A stretch of 64,000 nucleotides of DNA from Ottelia alismoides (Eukaryota; Streptophyta; Magnoliopsida; Alismatales; Hydrocharitaceae). Positions 34,379 through 46,847 of this stretch are shown here, in pieces; the stretch's first letter is position 1, and every line of letters begins with the position of its first letter. The notes beneath the pieces were generated by a model, which ran no database searches, was not told where the DNA came from, and saw nothing but the letters and a program-made list of their open reading frames with translations. The translations under genes and the position numbers were made by a program. Location: the NCBI GenBank assembly GCA_037367405.1, contig JAZKJV010003367.1, positions 124,001-188,000 on the forward strand, read 5' to 3'.

Positions 34379-36370
34379 CTGAGGCTAGGCTGGAAGAGTG
34401 GTATTCGGTGTTGTTAACTCATCCAGACGATGGTTAACCTGCTCCATCTCGGTCTTATGCGCAATCTAGAGCGTACTTTTCATATCCATGATCCGATTCA
34501 ATGCCTGTGCTTGTGAAGACATCTCTGATTCGGTGTGGTGGTCCTGGCTCTCTATTCTCTCCTGTCTTGGTGTGTAATGCTGTGAGGTGGAAGGCTGAGA
34601 GGATCTCTGTGTTGTAAAGGAAGACTGCTGCTGCTGCTGATAATGATATGTATGTGGATGGTTAGCAGGGTATTGATATAAATGTGGTCTCTGATAAGCA
34701 TGCTGGTGAGACTACTGCTGCGTGTAATTCTGTCGGTGTTGGAAATGTGGACGTCCATGTTGCGGATGACCGTACGGCTGCTGCTGATGATGCGGTATAC
34801 TCGGTTGCTGAAATGGAGTATACCAAATCCTATTAATCTCGTGAGTGCTTGCGGCTCCACCTCCATATCTGCAGCGCTGGTGATCTGGCCGGGATTGGCA
34901 TGAGACTGATTCTCATGCCAATCAATCTGCAGAGTCTCTTGCTCGCTCTGTACATAGTGAATCTGACGGGTGGACGGAGCGGGTAAGATCCTTCGTATTG
35001 GTTGTGCGGTCGAAGAAGATTGGCTTTGCTGGTACTGGAGTTGAAGATCGGACACCTTCTTCGAAAGATCACTCAGCTGCTGAGGTAGAGATGAGAGTTT
35101 CTCCAACTCTCGCAGCAGCTGTAAGTCCTGAACTTGCTTCTGAATCACATTCACCAATGTTAACTTCTCACTAATAAAGCTCATGTTGGTGTTAGATTCA
35201 GATTCTGCGATATTAACCACCTTGTGATGCTCTCGGTGATGTGGTAGCTGCGGAACTTTCTGAAATGCCCGAGTAGAGTCAACGACTCTCGAGTTCTCAG
35301 TCATCCCTTCGAAGATGGCCCAGACTGACTCGGCATCCTTGTTCAAATAACTACCGCCACATGCGGCACTCACTAGCCCCTGGATGTCCGGCTGGAGTCC
35401 TCCGAAATAATTCTGAACTAGCACCTTCATCGGTATCTAATGATGTGGGCATCTCTCCATAAGATCTTTGAATCTATCCCATGCCTCATGGAAAGATTCA
35501 TGCGGATGTTGCGTGAAATTGGAGATCTGACTCCTCATCATGTTCGTCCTCCCTAGAGGAAAATATTTATGCAGGAATGTGGACTTCAGATCATCCCATG
35601 GAGAAATTTCCCTTCTCAGATTACTCAGCCAGTAAAGCGCTTTATCAGCTAAGGCGAAGGGAAAGGCTTTGAGGCAGATAGCCTCCTGCGTAATTCCTGG
35701 ATAACTAGCCGTACCACAAATCATCTCGAATTTCTATAGAAAGGTAAACGACTCCTCTGTAGCATTCCCGTAGAACTTGGGAAGCAGTGAGATGAAGGAT
35801 GACCTCAATTCGTATGGCCCTTAATTCAACGGTAGCCGAATCCAATGATGGAGTGTTCTCACGTCCGGGTCATACTCTTCCCGTAAAGTAGCGGGAACCA
35901 CTCCAGGCGGTAACTGGTTCCCAATCCCTGCTCGCAGCGCAGCTATCTCAGCCCGCAACTCATTCTGAGTTGTAAACTGATCTCGGATCTAGATGTTCAT
36001 ATGTTGGAGAATCTCGAGAATACCTGTCGTGACATCTGCGGCTAGATCCGGTCTTCCGTCATAGTGCTCCTCCGCTGTTGGTTTCTCGTCTGCTGCTGGT
36101 CCTTTGCCGTGAGCCATCTGCTTCAAATCATCTATAAAAGGGAAGCTCTCGTAAGAACTCAGCGAAAATTCGGCTGGAGATGATGTATTGAGACGAGGGG
36201 TCCGTCTCAATATTCTGGTCAGGAGGCGAGGAAGTTTGGGTCTGACTCTCCTCGAGATCAGATGGGACCAGCTTGGGAAGAGAGTCATCCCAAGCTTGTG
36301 AAGATGTACGAATGACGGTGGACAGCCGAAAGCTCACGGAGTCTGAGTAGAAAAGCCGTCGAGATGTCAT
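34379..36370 (-). pseudogene. gag: gag (capsid) pseudogene of element B
   Basis: The likely start is the ATG at 36370 (MTSRRLFYSDSVSFRL). After a frameshift near 36130-36180 the frame continues through LAADVTTGILEILQHMNI. The capsid proper lies in 34552-35724: LKAFPFALADKALYWLSNLR, STFLHKYFPLGRTN, FHEAWDRFKDLMERCPHH and YFGGLQPDIQGLVSAACGG, a clear Retrotrans_gag match in the Athila style. A coiled-coil-like LRELEKLSSLPQQLSDLSKK segment and a glutamine/histidine-rich tail follow. In-frame stops occur after HMNI, within the LN/GPY junction, before KFEMICG and after CPHH, so no full Gag can be made. Confidence 0.85.
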
Positions 36371-37563
36371 CTTCGATGTCAAGAGAAAGGGAGAGCACAA
36401 ATCGTGATTCAAGAGAGAGGGAAAAGTGCGTAAAGCCGCGGTAACTCACGCCCCGCAAGCAAACACAAAGCAAACCCCATTTTTACCAACTCAACCCAAT
36501 GATAACCATAAGAGTTCGGTCTTTTATCTTGTCAGTGTTAGGGTTGTAATTAGCAAACAAGTATAAGCAGTTATCGTGAGCTATGCGAGCTGATAGGTTC
36601 CTGAATTTTTCCCGCGATATTGTCCCGAGTCCTTACAAAAAATCACTTGCTCTCAGCCAGTATGGTGGCAAGTACGGACCGTTTCCGGCTACTCGTGTTG
36701 CTTGAGGACGGAGCCTTACGCGGTGTCCTCTAAATCCCCCACTCGCTAAGTAAAACCGGACCGTTTCCGGCTACCCGAGCGTACCCACTGAAAAGCAGTG
36801 ATCAGGTGTATGAACTTAGTAGTATTTTGAAAGAAATCGGGTTTATATTTAAGGGTCGTCTCTCGCTCGCGCACTCTGAAAAAAATGTGCGGGGATTACT
36901 CTCCCATGTCAAATGAATCTTACGTTTATTTTTAGATCTGATATATTAGCAGCCCCGATTTTATTTTGGGTTTTATATTTTTTTTTGAATTTTTTCAAAC
37001 AAACATTTATTTTTTGCCTTTTTATGAAAAATCCTAAAATCATGCACCTAGGTTGCAAGTACTAAGACTAACTACATAAGCACAATCAGATAGAATAAAA
37101 AACTCCTAATCAAGAATCTATCGAAAACGTCACGAAAAAACCGTCGAGGCGAGAAAACCACGGTGGGTGCCCTGATCCCCCGAATACACGGTACTCGGTG
37201 AATCAGTCCCCAAAAAGGGGGGGATTACAAGTCGGGATGTCCTTAGTGGACCCCTTCTACTAGAGTTCGATATAGCTTTCTCCCTCTTTCTCTCTCTTTT
37301 ACAAAATTACACTAATTAATTTCTGCCCTCTGCCACCAACTCGTAAAGAATGAGTTGACCTCTGCTCTTTTAACTGACTCGGCTTCTTGAGAAACCGACT
37401 GATCCTGCAGGCCCTGCAAAAACTAATTAGTGGTTAAAGAAGTTCGAGAGACGATTCGAGAAAAGCCGTAAGAAAAATCGAAGAAAAACTACGAGAAACA
37501 ATAAAAAGAGAAAAATAAAATAAAATCACAAAATATGTAAAAAAATCAAAATACTCTAACGCC
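36371..37563 (-). other. 5' leader of element B
   Basis: About 1.2 kb between primer site and gag. It contains inverted-repeat-like segments (GGACCGTTTCCGGCTAC occurs at 36697 and again at 36763) and no gene. Parts align with the leader of element E near 59640. Confidence 0.5.
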
Positions 37564-37581
37564 TCCCCGGCAACGGTGCCA
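37564..37581 (-). other. primer-binding site of element B, tRNA-Asp type
   Basis: Minus-strand TGGCACCGTTGCCGGGGA, three bases inside the 5' LTR. It differs by one base from the TGGCGCCGTTGCCGGGGA known for Athila elements. Confidence 0.85.
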
Positions 37582-37584
37582 TTT

Positions 37585-40500
37585 TGATGCGACTAAAATC
37601 GATTTACGGCTTTTTAGAAGAAAAGGTTGTCGATGTAGAAAAAGCCGCAAAAGGATCCAAGACGATCAAACAAAATTCAGTTTTTAGAGAAAACCTTCAC
37701 TAATTATTTAACCAGGTGAGTGTGCCTGGGTCGAACTCAAGGAGGTAGAATAAGGTACTTTGATTCTTTTAAGAGAAAATATTTTTGTGTTTATTTTATC
37801 TCTTCTTAAAGCGATCAAGGAATAAACTACAATTTTTATGGTATTTTTTATTTTTAATTTTTATTTGATTTTATCCAATTTTTATTTATTTTTCAAAGTG
37901 GTATTTTTCACACAATTTATTTACTCTATAATAGGTGAAATATAGAAGAAATATAGATGATATTATATAATAGGTGAAACGGTCGAGCAACAGGCTCGAA
38001 CAACACATGAAAACAAATCAAAATGGAGATAATTGGCGACAAAGCAAATCACGATGAAAACACGTCGAAAATACACGAAAACTACTGAAAACCTCGCGGA
38101 GGTAGTTGTATAACTACCCCAAGAAAATCTACAAAAAATTATGTCAAGAATAGGTCCAAAACTCCCCTACAGACCAGGGGTATAAGTGCGAGTAAAAGAA
38201 ACAGAAAATACTGCAAATTGGTCCTCGACAGGGACTGTTTTGTAAAGAAAATATAAAAGTTTACATTTAGGTCCCTGCACGGGGACCTAAATGTAATTCT
38301 GGAAAACTTCAGAGCTGGAATGAATATCTGGAAGTCCTCGAGATTTATTCTGTAATTTTTCCACCGTTTCGTCTGGACGGCTATGATTAGAACGCAAGCG
38401 CTGATCTGGATCGTCCGATGAAGACACACGTCGCAAGCCTGTATCTCGCGTGTTCTTCAACTGTTCTTGGGCGGTTGGGAGACTGACGAAGGGTGGTTCT
38501 TCTCCTATTTTCTCGAGCTCGCTCGCAGTGGATGGCGGTCGGCGATGGCTCTAAGCGGCAGCGGAAGCTTGATGAAGGTGGCGGCCTACTGTTCCTGGCG
38601 TCTGATGGTCAGGTTGTTACGCCTGCTTTGAGTTGTGATTTCGTGAAGATGAAGAGCTCCAGATGCTTTGAAAATTGCTCCTGATGAGAGCTGGATCTGC
38701 AAATCACAATTTCTTGTGCTCGATTTGCGAGAAATCGACCAACAAGTTAGGTTTTTGCAAGATCAAAGAGGGTTGTTTCCAGACTTAGTGAAATGTGCGT
38801 GGGAATTGTACGAAGAAGGGAAAGCGATTTGGATTGAATTCGAAACGATTTTGGAATTGACTTTGAGTGCGCGTCTAAGCTAGATGATTAGGCGAGCTAA
38901 TTACGTGATTAGCCACGATAATCATGGCACATGGATCTAGAAGAAATATGATGAAAGTGGAGGAATAGATCTAGGACGAAGAGGTGTATTTACCTCTAAT
39001 AGATGCTTGACAGCCGATCTTCGCCGAGCTGGACGCGCGCATGGCGGCGATGCAAGGCGGAGCTTCACCTTGGAACTTCTCCCCGACGATCCCTCTTCCA
39101 CGCGGGGTAGCCTTCGAGTGCGGTCACCACCGGAGTGAGGCAGAGCGAGGTGGAGGAGATGGGAGTCGGCCACTGGCAATTGAGCTTTGCCCGTGGTTGA
39201 AGGAGAGTTAGTTGAATCTGTCAACTTTGAAGGTTTATATAGGGAGATTTCGTGGGATTCAAGTTAGATCGAATGGTTGGCGAGAAAGAAGGTTGTTAGA
39301 AGATGCAAATCAATGGATTAGATCGTTGGAGGGGGTTATAATACGCATGAGAGAAATAGGTGAAGTTGGTCAGTTGGAACAGCTTCGTTACTGTCATCTT
39401 GAGGAAGATGAACCAGGTGCTGACACGTGTCAACACCTGGTTGGCCAGATGTGCAAAATTACTTGTAAATTCAATATTAAATAATAAATAGTGTTATTTT
39501 AAATAGGTATAAAACAAGAAATGTAAATAATTAAATTATTTAATTTATGGAATAGTTACTTTTTATAAATAATAAATATTATTCGAAACATAAATATTAT
39601 ATTAATAAATATGTAAAGATAAATAGGTTTTGGATTTTTAATTTAATAAAAAAATAACTAAAAATTCATTTTATATTTTCTTTATTATTAGAATAATAAA
39701 TAAGGATTGTATGAATTTTTAGGGATTTTAATAAATTAATTTACATATATTAATAAATATAGGTATAGGTTATCCAGTTCATTTTTACCTATAATTTAGG
39801 GTTTTTGATTTTATTAAAATAATAAGTAAGCTCAAAAAATTCTGAAATAAATTATGGTTAAATTACAAGATTATGAAAATGATTAGAAATTATAAATTTA
39901 TTAAAAATATAAATAATGTGTTCTGTATAAAATAAATAACCCAGAAACCACGTTGTCATTTAGTCCCAAAACCGACTTTTTGCTAACGTTCTCCGAATTC
40001 AATGAAACCAGTCGACCTAGCCTGCCGAGTATGTAGATAGAACTCTATTAATTACAATATACTATTTTATGAATTTTGAAGGTGAGTAGAGTGCAATTGG
40101 AGTTTGTATGAAGAAGTTATGATGTTCAAAAGTTGGGATTTTGACAATTTATAATAGGATTTCTTAGTATATTTACAGGGTAGTATTTTTAACTTATTTT
40201 TATATTTTTATACACATTTTTAGAAATAATTAGGAAAAGATTTTGGTGAAAAATATTTACATATGAGTTAATTAAAAATCAATGAAGTTTTGTATTTATT
40301 TGATAAATAGTGAGAAGTACACGAAGTATGTCTTAATTTATTTTTAGGGTTTTCTTTCCTTATCTCCCCCTCCTTATTGGTTTGTCGACCAATCCATGCT
40401 GACTTGGTCTCGGAGGTTAGGCTATACAGTTATATTTATATTTATAAGTCATATTGTACATATATACATATCTCCAATCTGCCTTCTTTTCTTTTTCTTT

Positions 40501-40657
40501 ATCTTTATTTATTTACATGATTTTTATGCTTAAAAGTGAATTTTTATTCATGAATGAAGTTTGAATAAAAGATGAAAATTAATGAATATTTACATGTATT
40601 TGTTAAGGGTTTTAAGACAAAATGCGATAGAAAAGTTGATGAATCATGGATTCATCA
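37585..40657 (-). repeat. right (5') LTR of element B
   Basis: 3073 bp, TGATGCGACT..GGATTCATCA, followed by the AATAC duplication. It has the same organisation as the left LTR, with a TATA box (minus strand TATATAAA) at about 39234-39241. A stretch of about 30 bp near 40010-40040 is absent from the left copy. Confidence 0.93.
39413..39440. promoter_or_regulatory. 28-bp G-box palindrome, right LTR of element B
   Basis: Arms CCAGGTG and CACCTGG around TGACACGTGTCA. Only one base pair breaks perfect symmetry. It lies upstream of the TATA box in element orientation, at the AT/GC composition boundary. Confidence 0.7.
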
Positions 40658-40674
40658 AATACCTATATTCAAAA

Positions 40675-41086
40675 TAGACCTAGCTAACGGACTGGGGCCC
40701 GCCCATCCTGCTCATGCGTCGAGCTTGGGTTAGGAGATTTGGGTATGGTCGGCCCGACCCACAAAAAATAAAAAATATATAATTATAAGCTGAATAATAC
40801 ATGTATTAGTATGATACACTTCTAGTTTTTCCTATGTGACACTAGTTTTAAATAAAATTTAATAGTTTACATGTCAAGTAACATGTAAACTACTTATATT
40901 AGTTATATAAAGTATAAATGGTATTAATAAAATCAGTTTTACATATTAAATACCATAAAAAATTCAATGGAAATGAACTAATTGGGCCATAGGCTGGCCC
41001 ATGGAGGGCTTTCGACAGAAGTTTTTGAACCTCGACCTGTTCGGCCCCGCCCATGGGTCATTCTAGCTCACAATTTTTCAGGTCTA
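40675..41086. mobile_element. hAT-like MITE, 412 bp
   Basis: The ends TAGACCT..AGGTCTA are inverted, with an 8-bp duplication ATTCAAAA (40667-40674) and ATTCAAAT (41087-41094), one mismatch. Subterminal GGGGCCCGCCCAT and GGGCGGGGCC words are mirror-related. It inserted into the LTR of element D, 17 bp from the border of element B. Confidence 0.7.
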
Positions 41087-42058
41087 ATTCAAATTATACA
41101 CAATTTTAATTAATTATTTTTACAAATATATACATTGTTTATATTTTATTTCTTTACATAATAAATAAATGATTTTAAATATATATTTTATTTTATTTTA
41201 TGAATTAATTTAGTGGGTAAAATACAATATAGATATACTATACCTACAATATGGATATACTTATTTTATTTTTTGATTATTTTCACTTTTTTATTTTTTA
41301 TTTTATATAAATAACTTAAAATATGTACAACTAATAAAAAATAATGCGTGCAAAAATAACAAGAAATAGGTAAATAAATAAGTGAATATAATATAGACAT
41401 AAAGTTATAGTGAAACTCCAAAAAGCTGACTTTCACATCTTAACTATAAATTTTATGAAACTTATTTCATTTTAGATCTTATTTAATTTTGAACTCAATG
41501 AAAGTGGCATTGGTTTATTTTGAATATGTATAGAGTAGATATTGATCTTTCAATTTTTGCTTTATGACTTTTCTAGAGTGTTATCTCTCTTATTCTATAC
41601 AAGGTTTATTTTTACAATTATTTTTATTATTTAAAACTTATTTTTATGCACAATTTTCAAGAAGAAAACATTTTATTTTGAGATTGATTTAATGATAAAT
41701 AAAATAGTGCAAGATATATATTATGAACAATGATGAATATATGTGTGTGTGTGATTTATTTTCTTGAATCTTTACAGATTAATAACCCTATCTCCCCTAC
41801 TTTATTACTTGTCAATTAGGTCATGGCTCACCTAATCTTAGGGTTAAGATCAGCCTATATTTATTTCATATATACAGTCTTCTCTTTCTTTCTTTCTTAT
41901 TTATTTATTTACTTATTTAGGGTTAAAATAATGATAATAATACATTATTTACAGATGAATATGGATTATTAAAGTGAGAGTTGGGGCTATTTAAGGTGTT
42001 TTGTAAGGAATTTTAAGACAAAATAAATGAATAAAGATGATGAATTGGTGATTCATCA
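41087..42058 (-). repeat. LTR of element D, part 2
   Basis: Continuation of the LTR interrupted at 24473. It ends GTGATTCATCA at 42058, the same U3 start (TGATGAATCAC on the minus strand) as the other elements, and is followed by the polypurine tract. Confidence 0.65.
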
Positions 42059-42071
42059 ACCCCATATATTT
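42059..42071 (-). other. polypurine tract of element D (degenerate)
   Basis: The minus strand reads AAATATATGGGGT directly before the LTR, a decayed version of AAGTATAGGGGGT. Confidence 0.5.
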
Positions 42072-42212
42072 GACCTTTCCTAGTACCTTTGCAAATATTT
42101 TTTATAAGAATAAATGTCTAACAATAAAAAGAAAAAAAGAAAGAACTAAAAACCATTTTGATATTTAAACTATTCTTCATAAATCAATGCATGGAGCTCA
42201 GTAAGCCCTTTA

Positions 42213-42587
42213 GGGTGCATTTGGTTGCTGGCTTACCCTGGAGTAAACTAGGGGAGGGTAAACTATTTTTGTGTTTTGGTGTTTGGATAGAGGGTTTTGG
42301 GTTGAGAGAGTTTGTTGTGATGTGATTGTATTTAAGTTTGGAAAAGTGAGTAGTTATTGTGATGTGATTGTATTAAAGTTTGAAAAGGTAGGTAGAAATT
42401 AAGTAGTTTATATTTTTAAATGATATGATGGTATACTATATTATTTTTTTGGAATAGATAAAGGAGAAATGATTTATTTAATGTATTAAAAAAGAGAGGA
42501 AGAGTGGGCCCCATATGAGACAGAAAATGGAGGTTTGTGGGGGTAAGCCCCTCAAAGAGGGGGTTAAACCCGTAGCCTAACATGCTC
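42213..42587. mobile_element. Tourist-like (PIF/Harbinger) MITE, 375 bp
   Basis: Terminal GGGTGCATTTGGTTG at the left and, inverted, GAGCATGTTAGGC at the right, flanked by TTA on both sides (42210-42212, 42588-42590). The TTA duplication and the GGGTGCATTTGG-type end are characteristic of Tourist elements. Confidence 0.7.
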
Positions 42588-42992
42588 TTAGATTATTAGT
42601 TTGGCAGAACCATATTGGTAATAGGATTTAAGACTCCACAACCTTTAAGTTCCACAAGTCACAATTCAGTTCGCTTCAACTGTCAGGTCAGAACAAGTCT
42701 CATACATAAATTATGATGACTATGAATCTTACTTGTATTGTGAATGTGAAATATAGCCCCCCACATCTGAAATGACAAAAGAACATCCTATACTAGCAAG
42801 GTGAACCTAATTCCCCAGTCTAGCTACTCTTTCCTCAAGGAGTCGAGTATTTACTTCTAAGTTCAAGTACATGTTGTATCCACAATCAGAAGGGAGAGAA
42901 AGATAGAAGAATGAGAAAATAATTAGAGTATGACCAGTGTAGCTGCATCTCCTTGTGAAGCTTGACCAATGTAGCCACTCCACTAAGATATG
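42588..42992 (-). other. 3' non-coding region of element D
   Basis: It aligns with the 3' regions of B (27700-28130) and E (54900-55320), for example TTCCTCAAGGAG..TTCTAAGTTCAAG. No gene. It is interrupted at ATATG (42988-42992) by the solo LTR. Confidence 0.5.
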
Positions 42993-43613
42993 TGATGAAT
43001 CTGTGATTCATCACTTCAAAAGTCAAAAATAGAGCCTTGTTCCCGAGTAAATAGAGGCATATTTCCCTTTATAATGCATAAATAGCATTCATGCATACAT
43101 ACATAATACATACATTTTAGCAGTGCATTTGCATTTAAGTAAGAAGCCAAAATCCCTTGTAAAATATCCACTTACTAAAATAACCACTTCCTTATAATAT
43201 GTACTCCTTAGTTAATAATATAGGGAAGAAAGCCAAAAATCCCCCTTGTAAATTAGTCCAAAAAGCCCTAGAACTCCTGGACAATAAAATACACATAGAT
43301 CCCTCACACAAACTCCAAAATAGGTCTACTCACTCTTAGAATACTACATATTAAAAGACCTTTAAAATGAGACCAATTTCATTAAGTTTGGAGCTCGTAT
43401 GAAGAAGTTGGGTTTTCAGGCCACCTTGTACACTACATATATGTATAAATTGTATCTTTGTATTTTTTGTATCATACTTGACCTCATCTCCGTCTTTGGT
43501 CAACATGAAACTTGTAGATCTCATCAATACTACAACTTTCATGTTTTGAGTTTTTCCAAATTCGGTCCCCTTTTCTCTCTACACTAAATTCTCTTTTCAA
43601 CCAATCACAGCAG

Positions 43614-44170
43614 GCCACGTGGCGCCCTCTGGTTGCGCCACGTAGCCCGCTGCCCTTGCCTCATCTGCCCGCAGCTACAGCCGTTGGATTACCTTCCAGA
43701 TCCAACGGCCTAGCCGCCTCCACGCACGCCTCAAATTTCAGCCATCCGATCACTCTCAGAACTCCATCAGCACCGCTCGTTCACGCCTCAAGTTGAGCGC
43801 GCCACGTGGCGCTTTGAGATCCGCTTGATCACGCCCTCGATCCCTCCATCCAAGCCGCTAGATCTTCTCTTATTCCCGATCGTCAGATCAGATCACCCGC
43901 CTCATCTCAATCATACGTTCGCGCCTCTTCTTTAGTGCTCCACGTGGCGCTTGTTGCACCCTTGGATGATGCACTCCATCCCTCCATCTCAACCGCTCAG
44001 GCCGCAGTGCATCGTAGCCCTTCGATCTTCTTCAGATCTGATCCCCGCCGCTCGTCATCTCCCTCTCCTCCGCACGACACTGGGCACCATCACGACCTTA
44101 TGGTTAGGCCACTCCTGATGCAATCCACACCGTTCGCACTTACTTCGCTCCCGTAATGCCACGTGGAGAG
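43614..44170. promoter_or_regulatory. cluster of G-box / ACGT elements in the solo LTR
   Basis: CCACGTGG or CCACGT cores occur near 43615, 43639, 43802, 43940 and 44159, upstream of a TATA box. More ACGTG motifs occur near 45723, 45738, 45812 and 46034. CCGTTGGAT/ATCCAACGG inverted words are also repeated. This is a dense set of potential bZIP/bHLH sites. Confidence 0.55.
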
Positions 44171-44502
44171 CTCCTGACCCTCAGATCGATTCGCCTGCGA
44201 TCTAATCCTACCCGACCATTATCGCTTCGATCCCCACCGTTGGATTACAAGATCCAACGGTGGAGACTTCGTCTCCTACCTCCGATTGCTCTCTCTCCCA
44301 TGATCTCGACCTTGCGCAACACGCCGCCCCCTTTCTATTTTCGCCACCACGCCTCACCTTCTCTGACCACCAAGGCCGCCATGATCTTCACCACTCTCCC
44401 CTCATCCTCGCCAGCTCCCTCATTCCCCACGACTCCCACCAGAGTCGCTCCACGATGACCTCGAACTCCACCTCCCAACGACGTAACCCATCGACTTCAT
44501 CC

Positions 44503-44509
44503 TATAAAT
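44503..44509 (+). promoter_or_regulatory. TATA box of the solo LTR
   Basis: TATAAAT in CCTATAAATCACTCC, about 340 bp after the last upstream G-box. A donor-like CCCAG then GTGATG follows at 44746-44755. Confidence 0.5.
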
Positions 44510-46847
44510 CACTCCTCTCTGGCCATCGTCATCCCTATCCGCCCCTCGTGAGAGACGCCCCGAGCTCTGAGCTTCCAGTTAGTGATAGAAATTGTGAGTT
44601 TCATTGAGCGATAACGTCCGTCTTCTCCGGCGAGATCCTCGGCCTCCGCCGAGTCGCAGCCCTCCTCCACCGAGCCGCTGCTTGAGCTCAGGGAGCCACC
44701 GACCCTTCGAGCGACGACCTGGAACTCAAGGAAGAGTTCCAATCCCCAGGTGATGCTTCCATCAATCTCTGATCTTCGCTTCCTTTTTCTTCACTTTTTC
44801 TCGCATTTTATTTGCCGCCTCCGGTCATCTTCACGCCTCCATTCCATTCCGCCGAGCTTCGCATCGAAGCTCCCATCTTTACGGTAGCCTTCACGACCTC
44901 CGACGACGCATATCACCGTACCTCGATCTCCAGCTCCGCCACTTGGCCGGAGCTCCTTCGTCAGACCACCTCCGTCCACCTTAGGCCTCGCCAGTCAACC
45001 ACCCACCTTCACGAGTGCACGCACAAGCTCCGGCTCTGCCTCTAATACCTGCAGGTACCCCTCGGCTCATTGAACGGAGGTTCGCCGGAGCCGATTTCGA
45101 GCTTCATCGCCATCGACTTCAGACAGCCCTCCGCCGCTCCTGAGACCATCAGGATATTCGCCGCCACACCACGAGTCTTCTGAGATCGCTCCGAGCAATC
45201 GGAGAGCTTCATCGACACGAGGAAGGATGGGCGGAGCAAAGGCAACTTCGCCGGAGCCCTGTCATCTCCTCCGCAGGCGGCGGAGGACCATCGGAGGAGA
45301 CGTACAGCCGTTGTTCGATCACGTCGATCGAACGGTCCACAGCCAGCCACGTCACCTCTCAGCCGAGATTCACAGGAATCGTTGGATCAACTTATATCCA
45401 ATGGCGCCTAGTGCGCCACGCGTACCCCCTTCCGCAGTAGCTCTCAGCCGTTGAGATCTCTTCTGATCCAGCGGCGGATCTTCAGCCACGTCACCATCTC
45501 CTCCGAAGCCAGTAGCCGTTGGATCCACCTAGATCTAACGGCCTGAAGTCACGCCACGAGTCTTCATTGCCATCCATCGGATCGAGCTCGATCCGAGGGT
45601 CCCCCGCGTGCCACGCAGCCTCGGTCCGAGCCTCTTCCCCGAGCCTAGGCTCGGATCGCCCGAGCCTCACTCCAGACCTCCAGAAGCGCCCGAGCCTCTG
45701 CAGCTATCCGAACCTAGGCCGCCCACGTGAGGAGCACGTGTGGCCTGGGAAATTTACACAGAGGCCCCTGGAACTTTCAAATATTGCAAAAAGGTCCCTG
45801 TGAAGCATACCCCACGTGAGGAGCACGTTCCTCGTGGAGAAATCGCACTCGAGTCCCCAGCATAATAGGTAATTGCACTTAAGTCCCTGTCAGCATATTT
45901 ACTTTATGTATTTTTATTTTCCTGTATTGCATTTACACCCCTGTGTTTGCACGCATTCCTAGGTTGCATTTTCCATCATTTTTCAATTCTAAAAGTTGCA
46001 TTTTGTTGAGAAACTTGTCCTCTGTCTATTGGGCCACGTGTCATGTTTTTGTAATTTCAGTGGAATTTTAAATGAATTAATTGGTTGATTTGTGGAATAT
46101 TTTGCCCAGTGACACCTTTTAATTTTTAGATTATTCTCTGTGATTCCAAAAATCCTCAAAAATTCACAGTAGCTTAAGGACAGTAATCTTAACATGCCAT
46201 ACAAATTGCATGTCATTTGCACACATCTCGAGGCCTAAATAAATTGTTGAGTGATTTTCGCAATTTAATTTTAAGAAATTCATTTCACATTGAAATTAAG
46301 ACCTGTCAATTTTCCTGGATTCCTTGTCATTAGAGCTATCTAGGATAATTTTATTTCTTGAAAAATTGTGATTTGTTATTTATTAAAAATTAAATAGTGA
46401 AAATCATCCTGTCAGCATATTTAATTCACAGTAAATTCATTTAGTGTCTAAAAATTCCAAAAAAAATTAGGGTAGTTCATTTTCATCATCATTAATCATC
46501 TATCCAATTTTCAGAATTTTTGGACTTATATCTTAAATTGATTTAATTTCAACTTGGCTGGATTTTTTGCATGTGTCTGCACATAAAATAGAAAAAGATA
46601 AAAAAATTAATTCCCTGAAAATCACACACTTGATCTTTGCTAAAATTCACCTAAGGAGACAGCTGCCTCCCTGAGTTCGACCTTGGACTTTACCAAGTAA
46701 AAAAATCACCGCTTGAAATTGACTCCAATCTGATTAAAAGTGGTTTTTGATTAGCCTCTCGTATCCGACTGCAACGAACGACATCTAATTAATTTGGACA
46801 TTAATTTGCTCGAATTAACATAGGGTACAGGGCGGGTTATCAATATG

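Larger units (their letters stand above)
24474..40657 (-). mobile_element. element B: full-structure Athila-type Ty3/gypsy retrotransposon (defective)
   Basis: A 16.2-kb minus-strand element with two 3.1-kb LTRs (TGATG..CATCA), a tRNA-Asp-type primer site, a leader, gag, protease, RT, RNase H, integrase, a stem-loop array, a 3' non-coding region and a polypurine tract. AATAC occurs directly outside both LTRs (24469-24473 and 40658-40662), a perfect 5-bp target duplication that proves a single insertion, here into the LTR of element D. The domain order PR-RT-RH-INT and the motif [10 protein letters not shown] (normally FMDDFSVYG) place it in the Athila group. It is inactive because of multiple stops, frameshifts and a catalytic substitution. 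Confidence 0.92.
42993..46842 (+). repeat. solo LTR, 3850 bp, Athila-type
   Basis: TGATGAATCTGTG..GGGTTATCA flanked by a perfect ATATG duplication (42988-42992, 46843-46847). Element D's internal sequence resumes directly after it, so no internal region is present. It arose by LTR-LTR recombination. Layout: AT-rich U3, a 2-kb GC-rich block (43600-45780), AT-rich U5, and the CTGAGTTCGACC block at 46671. Open frames of up to 115 codons in the GC block occur on both strands, overlap each other, and show no recognisable domain; I treat them as composition artefacts. Confidence 0.9.

Noticed and set aside
43935..45803. Several overlapping 60-115-codon frames in the solo LTR as host genes
   Set aside because: They occur on both strands of a GC-rich LTR promoter block, overlap one another and show no domain. 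The element borders and target duplication explain the sequence.
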